Below are positions 54,449 to 63,825 of a DNA stretch of 64,000 nt, piece by piece (position 1 is the first letter of the stretch; every line of letters begins with the position of its first letter). The translations under genes were made by a program, and so were the position numbers. Source of the DNA: an uncultured Prevotellaceae bacterium (lineage in GTDB: Bacteria > Bacteroidota > Bacteroidia > Bacteroidales > Bacteroidaceae); the NCBI GenBank assembly GCA_900314655.1, contig OMWC01000001.1, forward strand, positions 159,622-223,621, written 5' to 3'. The notes below the pieces were generated by a model. The model was not told where the DNA came from and made no database searches. It worked only from the letters and a program-made list of their open reading frames with translations.

Positions 54449-55093
54449 CTACTCTTCTTCGAAGAATCTGCCCACAGGCATGACGGCATTTTCGGCTACG
54501 CAGCAGTTGTAGCGCTCGCGGCTTCGGCGTTCACGGGCGAACATGGCGCGTGTACTCTCCACGTCCTGATGGAACTCCATGTGTTCCTCGATAGCAAAGG
54601 AGCGGGCCATTGTCTCCACATCGAGGTTGTCGGTGCCAATGAGGGTGAAGGTCCAGTGCTGCTTCTTCAGTTTCTCTATCATCGTGCGTACCATCTTTAG
54701 CGACCACTCTTCGCTGCAGTTTTCTTCACCGTCGGTGATGATGGTTACCAGTACATGGTCACCGTCAGCTATCTGGGCGTTTACTTTGGAAATGCCTTTG
54801 CCGATGGCATCGTAGAGGGGAGTGGCCGCACGGGGGCTATAGGCTTTCCATGCAAGATTCTTGGTGCTCTCGGCAGGCGTATTGTCGTAGTGGAACTTCG
54901 TGTAATCGCTGTCGAACGTGATGAGTGTGACGCGCTGGTCCTGGTCAGGGTATTTCTTTTTCATCTGGCGTACGGTCTGCAGGGTTTCGTTCATGCCCGT
55001 GAAGGCCTGTTTGCGGATGACGGACATCGAGCCGCTCTCGTCAACGATAATCAGGTTGTGTACGCGCTTGTTTTTTACTTCATTTGTATTCAT
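54449..55093 (-). CDS. Von Willebrand factor type A domain protein
   Basis: 214 residues, a single VWA fold with the metal site (MIDAS): LIIVDESGSMSVIRK (DxSxS), TPLYDAIGKG (Thr) and TIITDGEENCSEEW (Asp). No signal peptide, so probably cytoplasmic; VWA domains bind partner proteins through Mg2+. It is divergent from the sigma-like/macro-like fusion gene at 55221, and the two share about 130 bases of upstream DNA, so a functional link is possible. Confidence 0.88.
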   Translation of the reverse strand: MNTNEVKNKRVHNLIIVDESGSMSVIRKQAFTGMNETLQTVRQMKKKYPDQDQRVTLITFDSDYTKFHYDNTPAESTKNLAWKAYSPRAATPLYDAIGKGISKVNAQIADGDHVLVTIITDGEENCSEEWSLKMVRTMIEKLKKQHWTFTLIGTDNLDVETMARSFAIEEHMEFHQDVESTRAMFARERRSRERYNCCVAENAVMPVGRFFEEE

Positions 55094-55220
55094 AATCTTT
55101 ACTTTTTAAATGTTTAATGATTAATTTTGAAGACGTCTTTTATCTCTTTAAAGAAGAATCTGGAGAAAAATTAAGCGCGTATGAGATTTTTTTTGTATTT
55201 TCGTGGCAAAAATCATTTGT

Positions 55221-56324
55221 ATGTATCATCGAAGGTTGTCAGAACAGGCTATTATCAACGGTTTCCGCAAGGGTGATGCCGACATTATCCGGGAGTATTT
55301 CTACGGTTACTGTCAGGCGGGCTACATAATTTACGATCAGCGGTATCAGTTGAGCGAGAAGGAGAACCTTGACTTCATGTCGCTGGCTCACCAGTATGCC
55401 ATCTACCTGATGGAGCACAACTGGAAACCGCTGGAGGAACATTCACCGGAGGTGAGTCTGAAGACGTGGCTCATCGGCGGGTTCCGCTATGTGGTGCTTG
55501 ATGCGCTGAAGTGGTATCGCCGCGAGTATGGCAGCATCACGTTTGAAGACTATCTACGGTCGTTTGACCCCGGCGACGATTTGCGGTTGCAGTTCAATAG
55601 GATGGTTGAAGACGTGTGTGACCATGCGTCGCTGAGTCGCCATGAACGGCTCATCATCGACATGATGCTGCTCCGTGGTTTCAAGGGAAAGGAGATAGCC
55701 GCCCAGATGGGTATGACCCCTTCGGCTATCTCGCAGAAATACAAAAGACTGAAGGAAAAAATCATCGTACCGTACTTCAAGAAATACTTCGATATGGACT
55801 TGGACATGCTGGAAGTGTTGGACGAAAGGGCTATACTCAGTCGCGAAGCCCCGGTGGGCGAGGCTTCGATGCCTGTATCGATGCAAAGCGTGAAGGACGA
55901 CATGTACGAGCCCATGGCCTACGAGAATATGAACCTTACAACATCAGAGAATATGGAAAAGAGAACAACACCAGAATTTATCACATCGCTGGAGCCGAAC
56001 GAGATTTTCGTATTCGGCAGCAACTTGAAGGGAATGCACGGCGGCGGTGCGGCTTACATTGCCTACCGCAAGTTTGGGGCCATTATGGGGCAGGGCGTTG
56101 GCTTGCAGGGCCAGAGCTATGCCATCCCCACGATGCAGGGCGGCGTGGAAACCATCCGTCCGTATGTAGATGATTTTATCCAGTTTGCCAAGCAGCATCC
56201 CGAACTAACGTTCCTCGTCACGCGTATCGGTTGCGGCATTGCCGGATTTACGGATGATGAAATCTCCCCGCTGTTCGAACAGGCGCATGGCGTGGAGAAT
56301 ATCGTGCTGCCTCCGAATTGGTAA
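55221..56324 (+). CDS. Fusion of an ECF-like sigma domain with a macro-like domain
   Basis: 367 residues from the ATG at 55221, behind a TATTTTCG box at about 55194. Residues 1-190 look like a sigma-70-type protein: region 2-like LSEKENLDFMSLAHQYAIYL and KTWLIGGFRYVVLDALKWYR, region 4 LSRHERLIIDMMLLRGFKGK with EIAAQMGMTPSAISQKYKRL. After a linker, residues about 255-367 (EIFVFGSNLKGMHGGGAAYI, LQGQSYAIPTM, VTRIGCGIAGF) match a phage-associated macro-like family (A1S_2505 type). It may be a transcription regulator sensing an ADP-ribose-related ligand; this is inference. Confidence 0.75.
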   Translation: MYHRRLSEQAIINGFRKGDADIIREYFYGYCQAGYIIYDQRYQLSEKENLDFMSLAHQYAIYLMEHNWKPLEEHSPEVSLKTWLIGGFRYVVLDALKWYRREYGSITFEDYLRSFDPGDDLRLQFNRMVEDVCDHASLSRHERLIIDMMLLRGFKGKEIAAQMGMTPSAISQKYKRLKEKIIVPYFKKYFDMDLDMLEVLDERAILSREAPVGEASMPVSMQSVKDDMYEPMAYENMNLTTSENMEKRTTPEFITSLEPNEIFVFGSNLKGMHGGGAAYIAYRKFGAIMGQGVGLQGQSYAIPTMQGGVETIRPYVDDFIQFAKQHPELTFLVTRIGCGIAGFTDDEISPLFEQAHGVENIVLPPNW

Positions 56325-56356
56325 GAAGGGATGAGGTATATGTATCCCTTGTAATG

Positions 56357-57052
56357 CTAGAAAAAGGAGCGGAGTAGAAACCAGATAACGGGAATGAGCA
56401 GCGAGGGAAGGAGGTTCAGCGTGCGGCAGTCTTTGAGCTGCAGCAGCGAGAGACCGCTGCCCGTGATGAGCAGTCCGCCCACAATGAGGAGTTCGGCCAT
56501 GAGGGCATCGCTGATGGCTGATGCCGAGATATGGGCAATAAGCCAGAACATACCTTGCCAGCAGAAGAGTACGGGGGCTGCCAGCACCATGCCGATGCCG
56601 TAGGTGGAGGCAAAGACCGCAGACGAAACGAAGTCGAGCGTGGCATTGGTGAAGAGGAAAGTGTGATCGCCTTTCAGGGCCGAGATGACAGGACCGAGCA
56701 TAGACAGCGGACCAATGCAATAAAGGAGGATAGCGGTGGCCAGCCCATCGGCCAGCCGGTTCCGCTTTCCTTCGCTTTGGCGGGAGAATCTGTCAACAAG
56801 GTTCTTGAAGCGTCCGTCAATATCGAGTGCTGTTCCGATGAGGCCGCCGATGGCCAGTGACACGATGAAGAGCACGGGATATTGGGACTGGCTGAAATGG
56901 GAGATGGTGGCGTTGAGCCCAATGGCCAGCGAAGCCAGTCCAAGTCCCGTATAGAGCACTTGTTTGTATTTCTCCTTGATGCCTCGGTGGAGCACTGCTC
57001 CGAGAATGGCACCCGCAATGATGGTGGCGGTGTTAACGATGGTTCCAATCAT
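56357..57052 (-). CDS. DUF554 family membrane protein (YdfK-like)
   Basis: 231 residues from the ATG at 57052, fixed by the -7 box TATCTTTG at 57062-57069 (minus). It begins MIGTIVNTATIIAGAILGAV, the usual DUF554 start, with about six or seven membrane segments and the family motif IALNATIxH-like GLNATISHFSQSQYP. A putative transporter of unknown substrate. Confidence 0.88.
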   Translation of the reverse strand: MIGTIVNTATIIAGAILGAVLHRGIKEKYKQVLYTGLGLASLAIGLNATISHFSQSQYPVLFIVSLAIGGLIGTALDIDGRFKNLVDRFSRQSEGKRNRLADGLATAILLYCIGPLSMLGPVISALKGDHTFLFTNATLDFVSSAVFASTYGIGMVLAAPVLFCWQGMFWLIAHISASAISDALMAELLIVGGLLITGSGLSLLQLKDCRTLNLLPSLLIPVIWFLLRSFF

Positions 57053-57122
57053 AATCGGGTGCAAAGATACGATTAAGTGCGTACAAATACAAATAAAACT
57101 TGTTTTAATTTGCATTCAATTT

Positions 57123-58799
57123 CTACCGCAACATCAGGGTGCGGGACGACATGGAGCCGTCGGCGGCATAGCATATCACAACGCAAAGGCCTGCAGGCAG
57201 TTGACTGAGGTCGATATTGGCCGACGAAGAGCCTGAACAGCTGCTGGTGGCCAGTAAGGCTCCGATAGCATTTGTCACGTCAACGCGAATGATGCCTGTG
57301 GGTGATTCTACCGACAGCTTACGACCGCGGAGCGAAAGGTTGGTTTCTGCACGTTGATTATGGCTGATGGATGCGGTACCGATGACTTCGCCCGGCATAT
57401 TCTTGTCAAGGAAGTCCAGACGCTTGGCAAACCACTGTTTCACGGTGGTGATTTCTTCCGCATAATTGCTCACTCGATAGGCGGCGAACATTGACGTGGC
57501 GCCGAAGTCCCAGGGGTTGTTGCTCTTGAGCACTTCCTTGTACTTTTTCAGTTGGCGCTCCTGTGCCTGGTCGAGCAGCGAGGCATAGCTGTCGAGAAAG
57601 GCATTGATGCTCTCGTTGCTGATGACGGTCTTGCGCAGTTCTGTGTAGCGAGTTTTGACGGCGTCGCGGAATGCCTTGTCTTCGAGTAGGCGTTTCCACA
57701 TCTTGGGCGTGGGATTGGTCTCGCAGCCTTGATAGACCCAGGCATTCACGTTGTTGGCGTTGCAGAAGTTGCAGTTGCCGTAGGCCAGGTTGTAGTCCCA
57801 GACGGGGCCTGCGAAGAGTTTGCCGGGCGTTCCGTCCTTCTTGTCCTTTTCCTTATAATAATAGGCACTGCGCTTGAATCCGTCGGCGTTGAGGCTGAGT
57901 TCGGTGTGGATGAAATAATCTACGAACGAGGACACGTCGATGTATTGTGCATAGCCTTTCTCGGGATCGGCAAAATCAGCCGACTGGATGGTGAGCTCCA
58001 CTTTGTCGATATAGTCCTGGATATACTGCCGCTGAGGCTCCACGATGTCTTCTTTCTTGGGGTAATAGATGGTCCAGGTGACGGGCGCTTCCTGCTGTTG
58101 GTTGCCGCCCCAAGTCCAGGCCGACTTCTGGATGCCCGGCACTTTCGACTGGAATGTGAGGTCTTCTTCGTCGTAGGCATCTATGCGCACGATATAGCCA
58201 CCGGTCAGGTCGCGCCCGCTGATGTCTTCGGGTTTCAGTTTGGAGATGTCCACACGGTTCTTGTCGCGCTTGATGCGCTCGCAGAAAGCATACACTCCGC
58301 GATAGTCATTGTTGACGATAACCTCACACATACGGGTGCGCGGTCCCCAATGGCCCATCTCGTTCCAGAGGGCAAACGCATATACATCGCGCACCATAGA
58401 GACATCGTTGTAGGGAGCCAGCAGCACCCAGTCGCTCTCCTCGGGCATGCCGAAGATGCTGACGGTAGAGTCGTTGCCCTGGGCATCCCAGGTCTCGATG
58501 GTGTACTTCTTTTGATTGAAGTTGAGCGAACTCTCGCCGCGCAGCTTGATGCCTATGTGACCATCGAAGCCGTTGGGCGTATCGCTGACGGAGTTGGTCT
58601 GCCCAGATCCGTTGTCGATTATCTGCATCGTGCCAGGAATCTTGGCATCGGCATTAATCTCGGCATCGGTCTTGATGATGACGATGGGCAGGTCGGAGGT
58701 GGTCAGCGTGACGTTGTCGGCCTGTGCCTGAAGTGAGAGTAATAGGGCTGCGCCAGCCAGGGCGCCAAACAGAATAGTTTTACTTGTCAGTTTCATCAT
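57123..58799 (-). CDS. Secreted CotH-like protein
   Basis: 558 residues from the ATG at 58799 (or 58796), where the signal peptide begins (MMKLTSKTILFGALAGAALL) and which follows the -7 box TAACTTTG at 58835-58842. CotH kinase-like features: IGIKLRGESSLNFNQKKYTI, WVLLAPYNDVSMVRDVYAFA, YRGVYAFCERIKRDKNRVDI and the active-site-like AGPVWDYNLAYGNCNF. The C-terminal 75 residues resemble a type IX secretion signal. CotH kinases phosphorylate proteins in spores and elsewhere; the role here is unknown. Confidence 0.82.
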   Translation of the reverse strand: MMKLTSKTILFGALAGAALLLSLQAQADNVTLTTSDLPIVIIKTDAEINADAKIPGTMQIIDNGSGQTNSVSDTPNGFDGHIGIKLRGESSLNFNQKKYTIETWDAQGNDSTVSIFGMPEESDWVLLAPYNDVSMVRDVYAFALWNEMGHWGPRTRMCEVIVNNDYRGVYAFCERIKRDKNRVDISKLKPEDISGRDLTGGYIVRIDAYDEEDLTFQSKVPGIQKSAWTWGGNQQQEAPVTWTIYYPKKEDIVEPQRQYIQDYIDKVELTIQSADFADPEKGYAQYIDVSSFVDYFIHTELSLNADGFKRSAYYYKEKDKKDGTPGKLFAGPVWDYNLAYGNCNFCNANNVNAWVYQGCETNPTPKMWKRLLEDKAFRDAVKTRYTELRKTVISNESINAFLDSYASLLDQAQERQLKKYKEVLKSNNPWDFGATSMFAAYRVSNYAEEITTVKQWFAKRLDFLDKNMPGEVIGTASISHNQRAETNLSLRGRKLSVESPTGIIRVDVTNAIGALLATSSCSGSSSANIDLSQLPAGLCVVICYAADGSMSSRTLMLR

Positions 58800-59083
58800 G
58801 ATAGTTGATAATAAGTTAGTTGATATTTGTGCTGCAAAGTTACGTCGAATCTTGCAAAACGTGCTTAAAGAATGTCGCAGAAGCATTCCAAAATCTTTAT
58901 TCCGGAGTTTGATATGTTTCATTTTCCTTTCCATTTTTCCCAATTTGCTTTCGCGACAGTAGCTTAGACAAACACAAACGTTTTTGCAATGATGCAAAAC
59001 GAGGGATTCAGGGGTTTTCGCTACTTTTGCGCTGAAAACCAATTCTATTATCAACTAATTATTACCAATTTAATTAAAAGCTT
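58800..59083. promoter_or_regulatory. Divergent promoter region of the CotH-like and CE15 genes
   Basis: A minus-strand -7 box TAACTTTG (58835-58842) serves the CotH-like gene and a plus-strand TACTTTTG (59022-59029) serves the esterase gene, leaving leaders of about 30 and 50 bases. No gene in between. Confidence 0.65.
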
Positions 59084-61795
59084 ATGAAAAAATTATTCGT
59101 TACGTTACTGTTTGCTGCAGTGACCGGCACGGGGGCATGGGCGCAAGACGACATCCCTTTGGTCTATTCGGTGGAAAACACGGGAGCGACTGCCAGTCCG
59201 GTGCTTCCCGCAAAGGATCAGGCTAAGAAGGTGGACCCACTGCCCGATCCCCTCGAATGGTCTGACGGCAGCGGAAGAATCGGTTCGTTTACCGACTGGA
59301 GCATGCGTCGCGGCGAGATTGCCAAGGAAATCCAACACTACGAGATTGGCACGAAGCCTACGGTGAATCCCGATGACGTGAAGGCCGAGATGGACGGCAA
59401 CACACTGAAAGTGGCTGTCACCGTGAACGGACAGACGCTGAACCTGAGTGCTACCATTGAATATCCTACTGTGGGCGAGGCTCCCTATGCGCTGATGATC
59501 GGTACGAGTGGCATCTCGCTGCCCGCGCAGCTCTTCAAGGAGCGTCCCATTGCCAGGATGACATTTTCTGAGAGTCAGGTGAACAACTATTCGCAGTTTG
59601 GCAGTCCGGCAGGCCGCGGCAACTATGCTTTCGACAAGCTTTATCCCGAACTGAAGGACAATGGTGCCTACAGCGAATGGGCATGGGGACTGAGCCGACT
59701 CATTGACGGACTGCTGCAGCTGGGCTCCGAGGTGACGAAGATTGATACCGAGCATATCGGTGTGACCGGATGTTCGTATGCTGGAAAGATGGCCCTCTTC
59801 TGCGGTGCTTTCGATGAGCGTGTGGCATTGACCATCGCCCAGGAACCCGGTGGCGGCGGTGCTGCGGCTTGGCGCTATTCGCGCTGGCATAATGCGCAGT
59901 CCGATGCCGAGGGCGTGGAAGGACTCGATAATACCGACTACAACTGGTTTATGGAAAGCCTGAAGGCCAACTATAGCGGAAAGGATGTTTCCTATCTGCC
60001 TCACGACCATCACGAACTGGCAGCCATGGTCTGCCCCCGCGCACTGCTCATGCTGGGCAATCCCGACTTTGCGTGGTTGGCCGATCCTTCAGGCTATGTT
60101 TCGATGAACGGTGCCGTGAAAGTATGGGAGCAGTTTGGCATCGAAGACCGTGTGGGCTATTCCATTGTTCCCGGTCATGGTCACTGCCAACTGCCCGAGA
60201 GCCAGTATCCCGAAGTGGAAGCCTATCTCGACAAGTTCCTGCTGGGCAAACAGGATGTGGACACCAAGGTACGTATCGCGCCCGAGAGTTATAAGGATAT
60301 TGACCTCGACTGGTGGATAGGATGGTGGGGTAACGGTGAACCACAGGAGTTCAGCGCTGACCCCGTGGTCTATCAGGGACCAGCTGCCGGTACCGAGCAT
60401 TCGCTCCCGCTGGTGGGTAACTGGAGCAGCCGCGTGACCGGCGGGGCCGCAGAAGATGGCAAGGTATATAGCGGAACGGTCAATTTCTCCGGACAATGGG
60501 GAGAAGTGGGCGGAAAGGTATGGGCCTCCGACGTGACCGAAGGAACGCGCCATGTCATTACGGTCACTACTTCTAATCCCGTGCCTGAAGGATTGCAGTG
60601 GAAAATCGGCTATAAGGATATCTACGGAGAGCCTGCCGCTGAGCAATACTACGAAATAGAGGCCGGTGGCACGGAAATTAAGTTCGAGCTCACGCAGAGC
60701 CACTGGTATGCTGCCGTGCAGCGCAAGAGCAACACTTCCATCGATCCGCTTGAGATTGTTTCGGTGAAACGCGACGTCTATCTGACCGACTTCACTCCGA
60801 CGGAGGAAGACCTGGCCATCAAGGTGGGCAGCGGAGCTGAGATAGAAGGCCATGTGGTTTCGGCCAACGGATTGCCTGCCACCGTTGCCCTGCCCGGCAA
60901 CTGGGGTGACGTGAAACTCTGGAAGGAGCCGTTCAGCATCACAGACTTTCCTCGTTATCGCGTGGAATTGGGCGTGGAGCCACAGGAGAAGCAGGTGCAG
61001 ATCTTCATCCGCAATGCTGCACAGGCCGCAGAATACGGTGGCCACTATTATGAATTTGCCGCCGGTCAGACCGTGATGGAAGGTACGTTCAATGAGAGTG
61101 ACCTTGGTGATGATCTCGTGGTGACGCAGTTCGCCCTGCAGAACATGACCAGCGGCACCGTGGAAACCATCGTGAAGGACGTTACGCTCTATACGCCCGA
61201 CGGCACTCCCGTGCCCACCCAGGGGCTGAAGGCCGACGGATGGAATCCTGCCAAGGTGACCGAGGCTGGCAGCGAGCCCGTCTTCGAGGGAACGGTGAAC
61301 TTCACTAAGCAGTATGCTTACGTGGGTCCTTACAGCGGTAGTCCCGAAGAGGGAACCTTCCACCGCTACACTTTCTTCACCGATGACCCTATTCCCGCTG
61401 ATTTCCAGACGGTCATCGTGCTGAAAGATAACTCAGAGACCGTCATCACCCCCGTCGTGGTGGAAAGCAGCAGTGCGGCAAAGCCTCGTAAAGCCAATGC
61501 TGTGACCAACGAATTCCATGTGGACATTCTGAAACCCTACACCTTCTTTGCCCTGCAGTTCAAGAACGAAGGCGAGGCATCTGTCCGCATCAATAAAATC
61601 AAGCGCGAAGTGCTGGCCATTGATCCTACAGGTATCGATGAGTTAACGGCCGGGCAGGGAACGGCAGAAGTGACCGGTCGCAAGCTGTTCACAACTTTCG
61701 GACAGTCGGTTCAGCAAATGGGTCACGGTGTCTATCTGATTCGTGAAACGTTGTCGAACGGCAAGGTCCGCACGCGAAAAGTCATCAAGCGATAG
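59084..61795 (+). CDS. CE15 glucuronoyl esterase-like secreted protein
   Basis: 903 residues. Signal peptide MKKLFVTLLFAAVTGTGAWA. The first 410 residues form an alpha/beta-hydrolase with the nucleophile in GVTGCSYAGKMALFCGAF (GCSxxG, as in glucuronoyl esterases), then IAQEPGGGGAAAWRYS and the catalytic His in GHGHCQLPESQ. CE15 enzymes cut ester bonds between glucuronoxylan and lignin. The C-terminal 490 residues are beta-rich modules, and the last 70 resemble a type IX secretion signal, giving a cell-surface or released enzyme for plant cell wall breakdown. Confidence 0.88.
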   Translation: MKKLFVTLLFAAVTGTGAWAQDDIPLVYSVENTGATASPVLPAKDQAKKVDPLPDPLEWSDGSGRIGSFTDWSMRRGEIAKEIQHYEIGTKPTVNPDDVKAEMDGNTLKVAVTVNGQTLNLSATIEYPTVGEAPYALMIGTSGISLPAQLFKERPIARMTFSESQVNNYSQFGSPAGRGNYAFDKLYPELKDNGAYSEWAWGLSRLIDGLLQLGSEVTKIDTEHIGVTGCSYAGKMALFCGAFDERVALTIAQEPGGGGAAAWRYSRWHNAQSDAEGVEGLDNTDYNWFMESLKANYSGKDVSYLPHDHHELAAMVCPRALLMLGNPDFAWLADPSGYVSMNGAVKVWEQFGIEDRVGYSIVPGHGHCQLPESQYPEVEAYLDKFLLGKQDVDTKVRIAPESYKDIDLDWWIGWWGNGEPQEFSADPVVYQGPAAGTEHSLPLVGNWSSRVTGGAAEDGKVYSGTVNFSGQWGEVGGKVWASDVTEGTRHVITVTTSNPVPEGLQWKIGYKDIYGEPAAEQYYEIEAGGTEIKFELTQSHWYAAVQRKSNTSIDPLEIVSVKRDVYLTDFTPTEEDLAIKVGSGAEIEGHVVSANGLPATVALPGNWGDVKLWKEPFSITDFPRYRVELGVEPQEKQVQIFIRNAAQAAEYGGHYYEFAAGQTVMEGTFNESDLGDDLVVTQFALQNMTSGTVETIVKDVTLYTPDGTPVPTQGLKADGWNPAKVTEAGSEPVFEGTVNFTKQYAYVGPYSGSPEEGTFHRYTFFTDDPIPADFQTVIVLKDNSETVITPVVVESSSAAKPRKANAVTNEFHVDILKPYTFFALQFKNEGEASVRINKIKREVLAIDPTGIDELTAGQGTAEVTGRKLFTTFGQSVQQMGHGVYLIRETLSNGKVRTRKVIKR

Positions 61796-61841
61796 TTTGT
61801 TTCCCAGATGTCCAGATGGCAGATTGCTGCCTGAATATCAG

Positions 61842-61870
61842 ATCCCCGCCAGAAACCGGCGGGGATTTTT
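61842..61870 (+). terminator. Rho-independent terminator after the CE15 gene
   Basis: ATCCCCGCC-AGAAAC-CGGCGGGGAT stem followed by five T. Confidence 0.88.
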
Positions 61871-61954
61871 AATGATTTATAACAGAAAATGTTCTTCCTT
61901 TTCGTTGAAAATATTTACTTTCGCAACCGCATAATCTGTTCATACTAACAAGAC

Positions 61955-62482
61955 ATGACCTTGGATATCAAAAGACTCTTTTTGCTCTGTGCAGCCATGC
62001 TGACACTGGCATCCCATGCGCAGACCATCACGGGCCGTTATGAAGTGCCCCAAGTACCTGAATGGGCGAAGAATGCCGTGTTTTACCAAATCTATCCGCA
62101 GACGTTCTGCGATTCCGACGGCGACGGTATCGGCGATATCCAAGGCATCATCAGCAAACTGGACTACGTGAAGAGTCTTGGCGTAGATGCCATCTGGTTT
62201 AATCCCTTTTTTGATTCTCCCTTCAATGATGCGGGCTATGATATCCGCGACTACTACAAGATAGCTCCTCGTTATGGCACGAACGAGGATGCACGGCAGT
62301 TGTTTCAGGAGGTCCACAAGCGTGGCATGCACGTGATTTTCGATTATGTCATCAGTTACACAGCCATCGACCATCCTTGGTTTGTGGCTTCGCAGAAACA
62401 GCAGCCCAACAAATACTCCAACTACTACATCTGGACGGAAACCAACTGGGTGGATCCCCCACGGGAGTTTGCCGGACCGTGA
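61955..62482 (+). pseudogene. Truncated alpha-amylase family (GH13) gene
   Basis: Signal peptide (MTLDIKRLFLLCAAMLTLAS) followed by the typical GH13 beginning: AVFYQIYPQTFCDSDGDGIG, DIQGIISKLDYVKSLGVDAI, WFNPFFDSPFNDAGYDI. It ends after 175 residues, about one third of a normal enzyme, lacking the nucleophile and acid/base regions. Conserved region I reads FDYVISYTAIDHPWF where active enzymes have D-x-V-x-N-H-T, so Asn and His are lost. The convergent murF ends 15 bases further on. Confidence 0.85.
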
Positions 62483-62496
62483 AGTTGCAGTGATGT

Positions 62497-63825
62497 TTAT
62501 AACATTTCTGGCAGCTGGAAAAGTTTGGTGGAGTTGCTACCCTTGATGAGGATGTAGTAATTCTCGGGTCGTTGGGCTTTCAGTGCTTCTTTCACTTCCT
62601 CAACATTGTTGAATTTGCGGAAGTTGCAAGGAATGTCCTTGAATCCATCGCCGACCAGCCATACGTCATTGAAGTGGGCTTTTTCCAGACGCGCCACTAC
62701 TTTTTCATGCTCTTCGCGGCTGACGTTACCCAGTTCTCCCATCATACCCAGGATAGCCATCTTCGGGCTCACTTCCATCCGTTCGAAGTTGTCAAGGGCT
62801 GCAGCCATCGAAGTGGGGTTGGCGTTATAGGCATCCACAATCAGTTTGTTGTGATTGGTGACGGTCAGTTGTGAGCGGTTGTTGCTCGGGATGTAGTTTT
62901 CCAGCGCGTGACAGATGGCCTGTTCGCTGACGTCAAACTGCAGTCCTACGGTGATGGCTGCAAGCATGTTGTCCAGGTTGTAGGATCCGATGAGATGGGT
63001 CCGGATTTCGTGCTCGTTCCATTTGAACTTGAGGAAGGGAGCGCAGGAGATGATTTCACCGTTGACGTTGCCCTGTCCTTGCTGCGAATAGGTGAACAGA
63101 CGTGGCAGATTGCGCTCTTCAGCCATCTGCATCAGATGTTCGTTGTCGGCATTGATGAAGACGAGTGAGTCTTTCAGGAAGTCGTAGAGTTCACCCTTGG
63201 TCTTCTTCACGCCTTCGAAAGAACCGAATCCCTGCAGGTGGGCGCGACCCACGTTAGTAATCAGTCCGCAGGTCGGTTCTACGGTTTCCACCAGCGTCTT
63301 GATGTCGCCGGGATGGGAGGCTCCCATTTCGATGACTGCAATCTCGTGTTCGGGTTTCAGTCGGAGCAGTGTCTTTGGAACGCCCACGTCATTGTTAAAG
63401 TTGCCTTGGGTATAGAGCACGTTGTATTTCTCGGAGAGTACGGCGGCAATAAGTTCCTTGGTAGTTGTTTTGCCATTGGTTCCCGTGATGCCGATGACCG
63501 GTATGTCGAACTGGCGCCGGTGCTCGCGGGCCAAGTCTTTAAGTGTCTGCAGACAGTCATCCACTTTGATAAGGGCGCCGTTTAATTGTCCTTGCTTTTC
63601 GGATATCCGTTCTGGCGATTCTTCACTCTTCACTCTTAACTCTTCACTTTCCTCATCTACAATAGCATATGCGCACCCTTTCTCCAAAGCAGAAAGGGCA
63701 AACAGGTTACCGTTGAAGGTCTCGCCTTTCAGTGCGACGAAGATGCTGCCCTCGGGGCAGTCGCGGCTGTCGGTAGTGATGACGGGATGTTGCTGGTATA
63801 ACTTATACAGTTCTTTGATGTCCAT
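62497..63825 (-). CDS. murF: UDP-N-acetylmuramoyl-tripeptide:D-alanyl-D-alanine ligase
   Basis: 442 residues. Adds D-Ala-D-Ala to the UDP-MurNAc-tripeptide, the last cytoplasmic step of the pentapeptide. ATP site GITGTNGKTTTKELI, then LYTQGNFNNDVGVPKTLL, VIEMGASHPGDIKTLVE and NPTSMAAALDNFERM are the Mur ligase/MurF signatures. A short stretch near residues 58-69 (EESEELRVKSEE) is encoded by a GAGTGAAGAG-type repeat at 63618-63655, inserted in frame within the N-terminal domain. Confidence 0.95.
   Translation of the reverse strand: MDIKELYKLYQQHPVITTDSRDCPEGSIFVALKGETFNGNLFALSALEKGCAYAIVDEESEELRVKSEESPERISEKQGQLNGALIKVDDCLQTLKDLAREHRRQFDIPVIGITGTNGKTTTKELIAAVLSEKYNVLYTQGNFNNDVGVPKTLLRLKPEHEIAVIEMGASHPGDIKTLVETVEPTCGLITNVGRAHLQGFGSFEGVKKTKGELYDFLKDSLVFINADNEHLMQMAEERNLPRLFTYSQQGQGNVNGEIISCAPFLKFKWNEHEIRTHLIGSYNLDNMLAAITVGLQFDVSEQAICHALENYIPSNNRSQLTVTNHNKLIVDAYNANPTSMAAALDNFERMEVSPKMAILGMMGELGNVSREEHEKVVARLEKAHFNDVWLVGDGFKDIPCNFRKFNNVEEVKEALKAQRPENYYILIKGSNSTKLFQLPEML
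63618..63655. repeat. GAAGAGTTAAGAGTGAAG-type repeat inside murF
   Basis: GATTCTTCACTCTTCACTCT followed by TAACTCTTCACTTTCCTC, in frame. Same family as 35068-35141. Confidence 0.85.
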
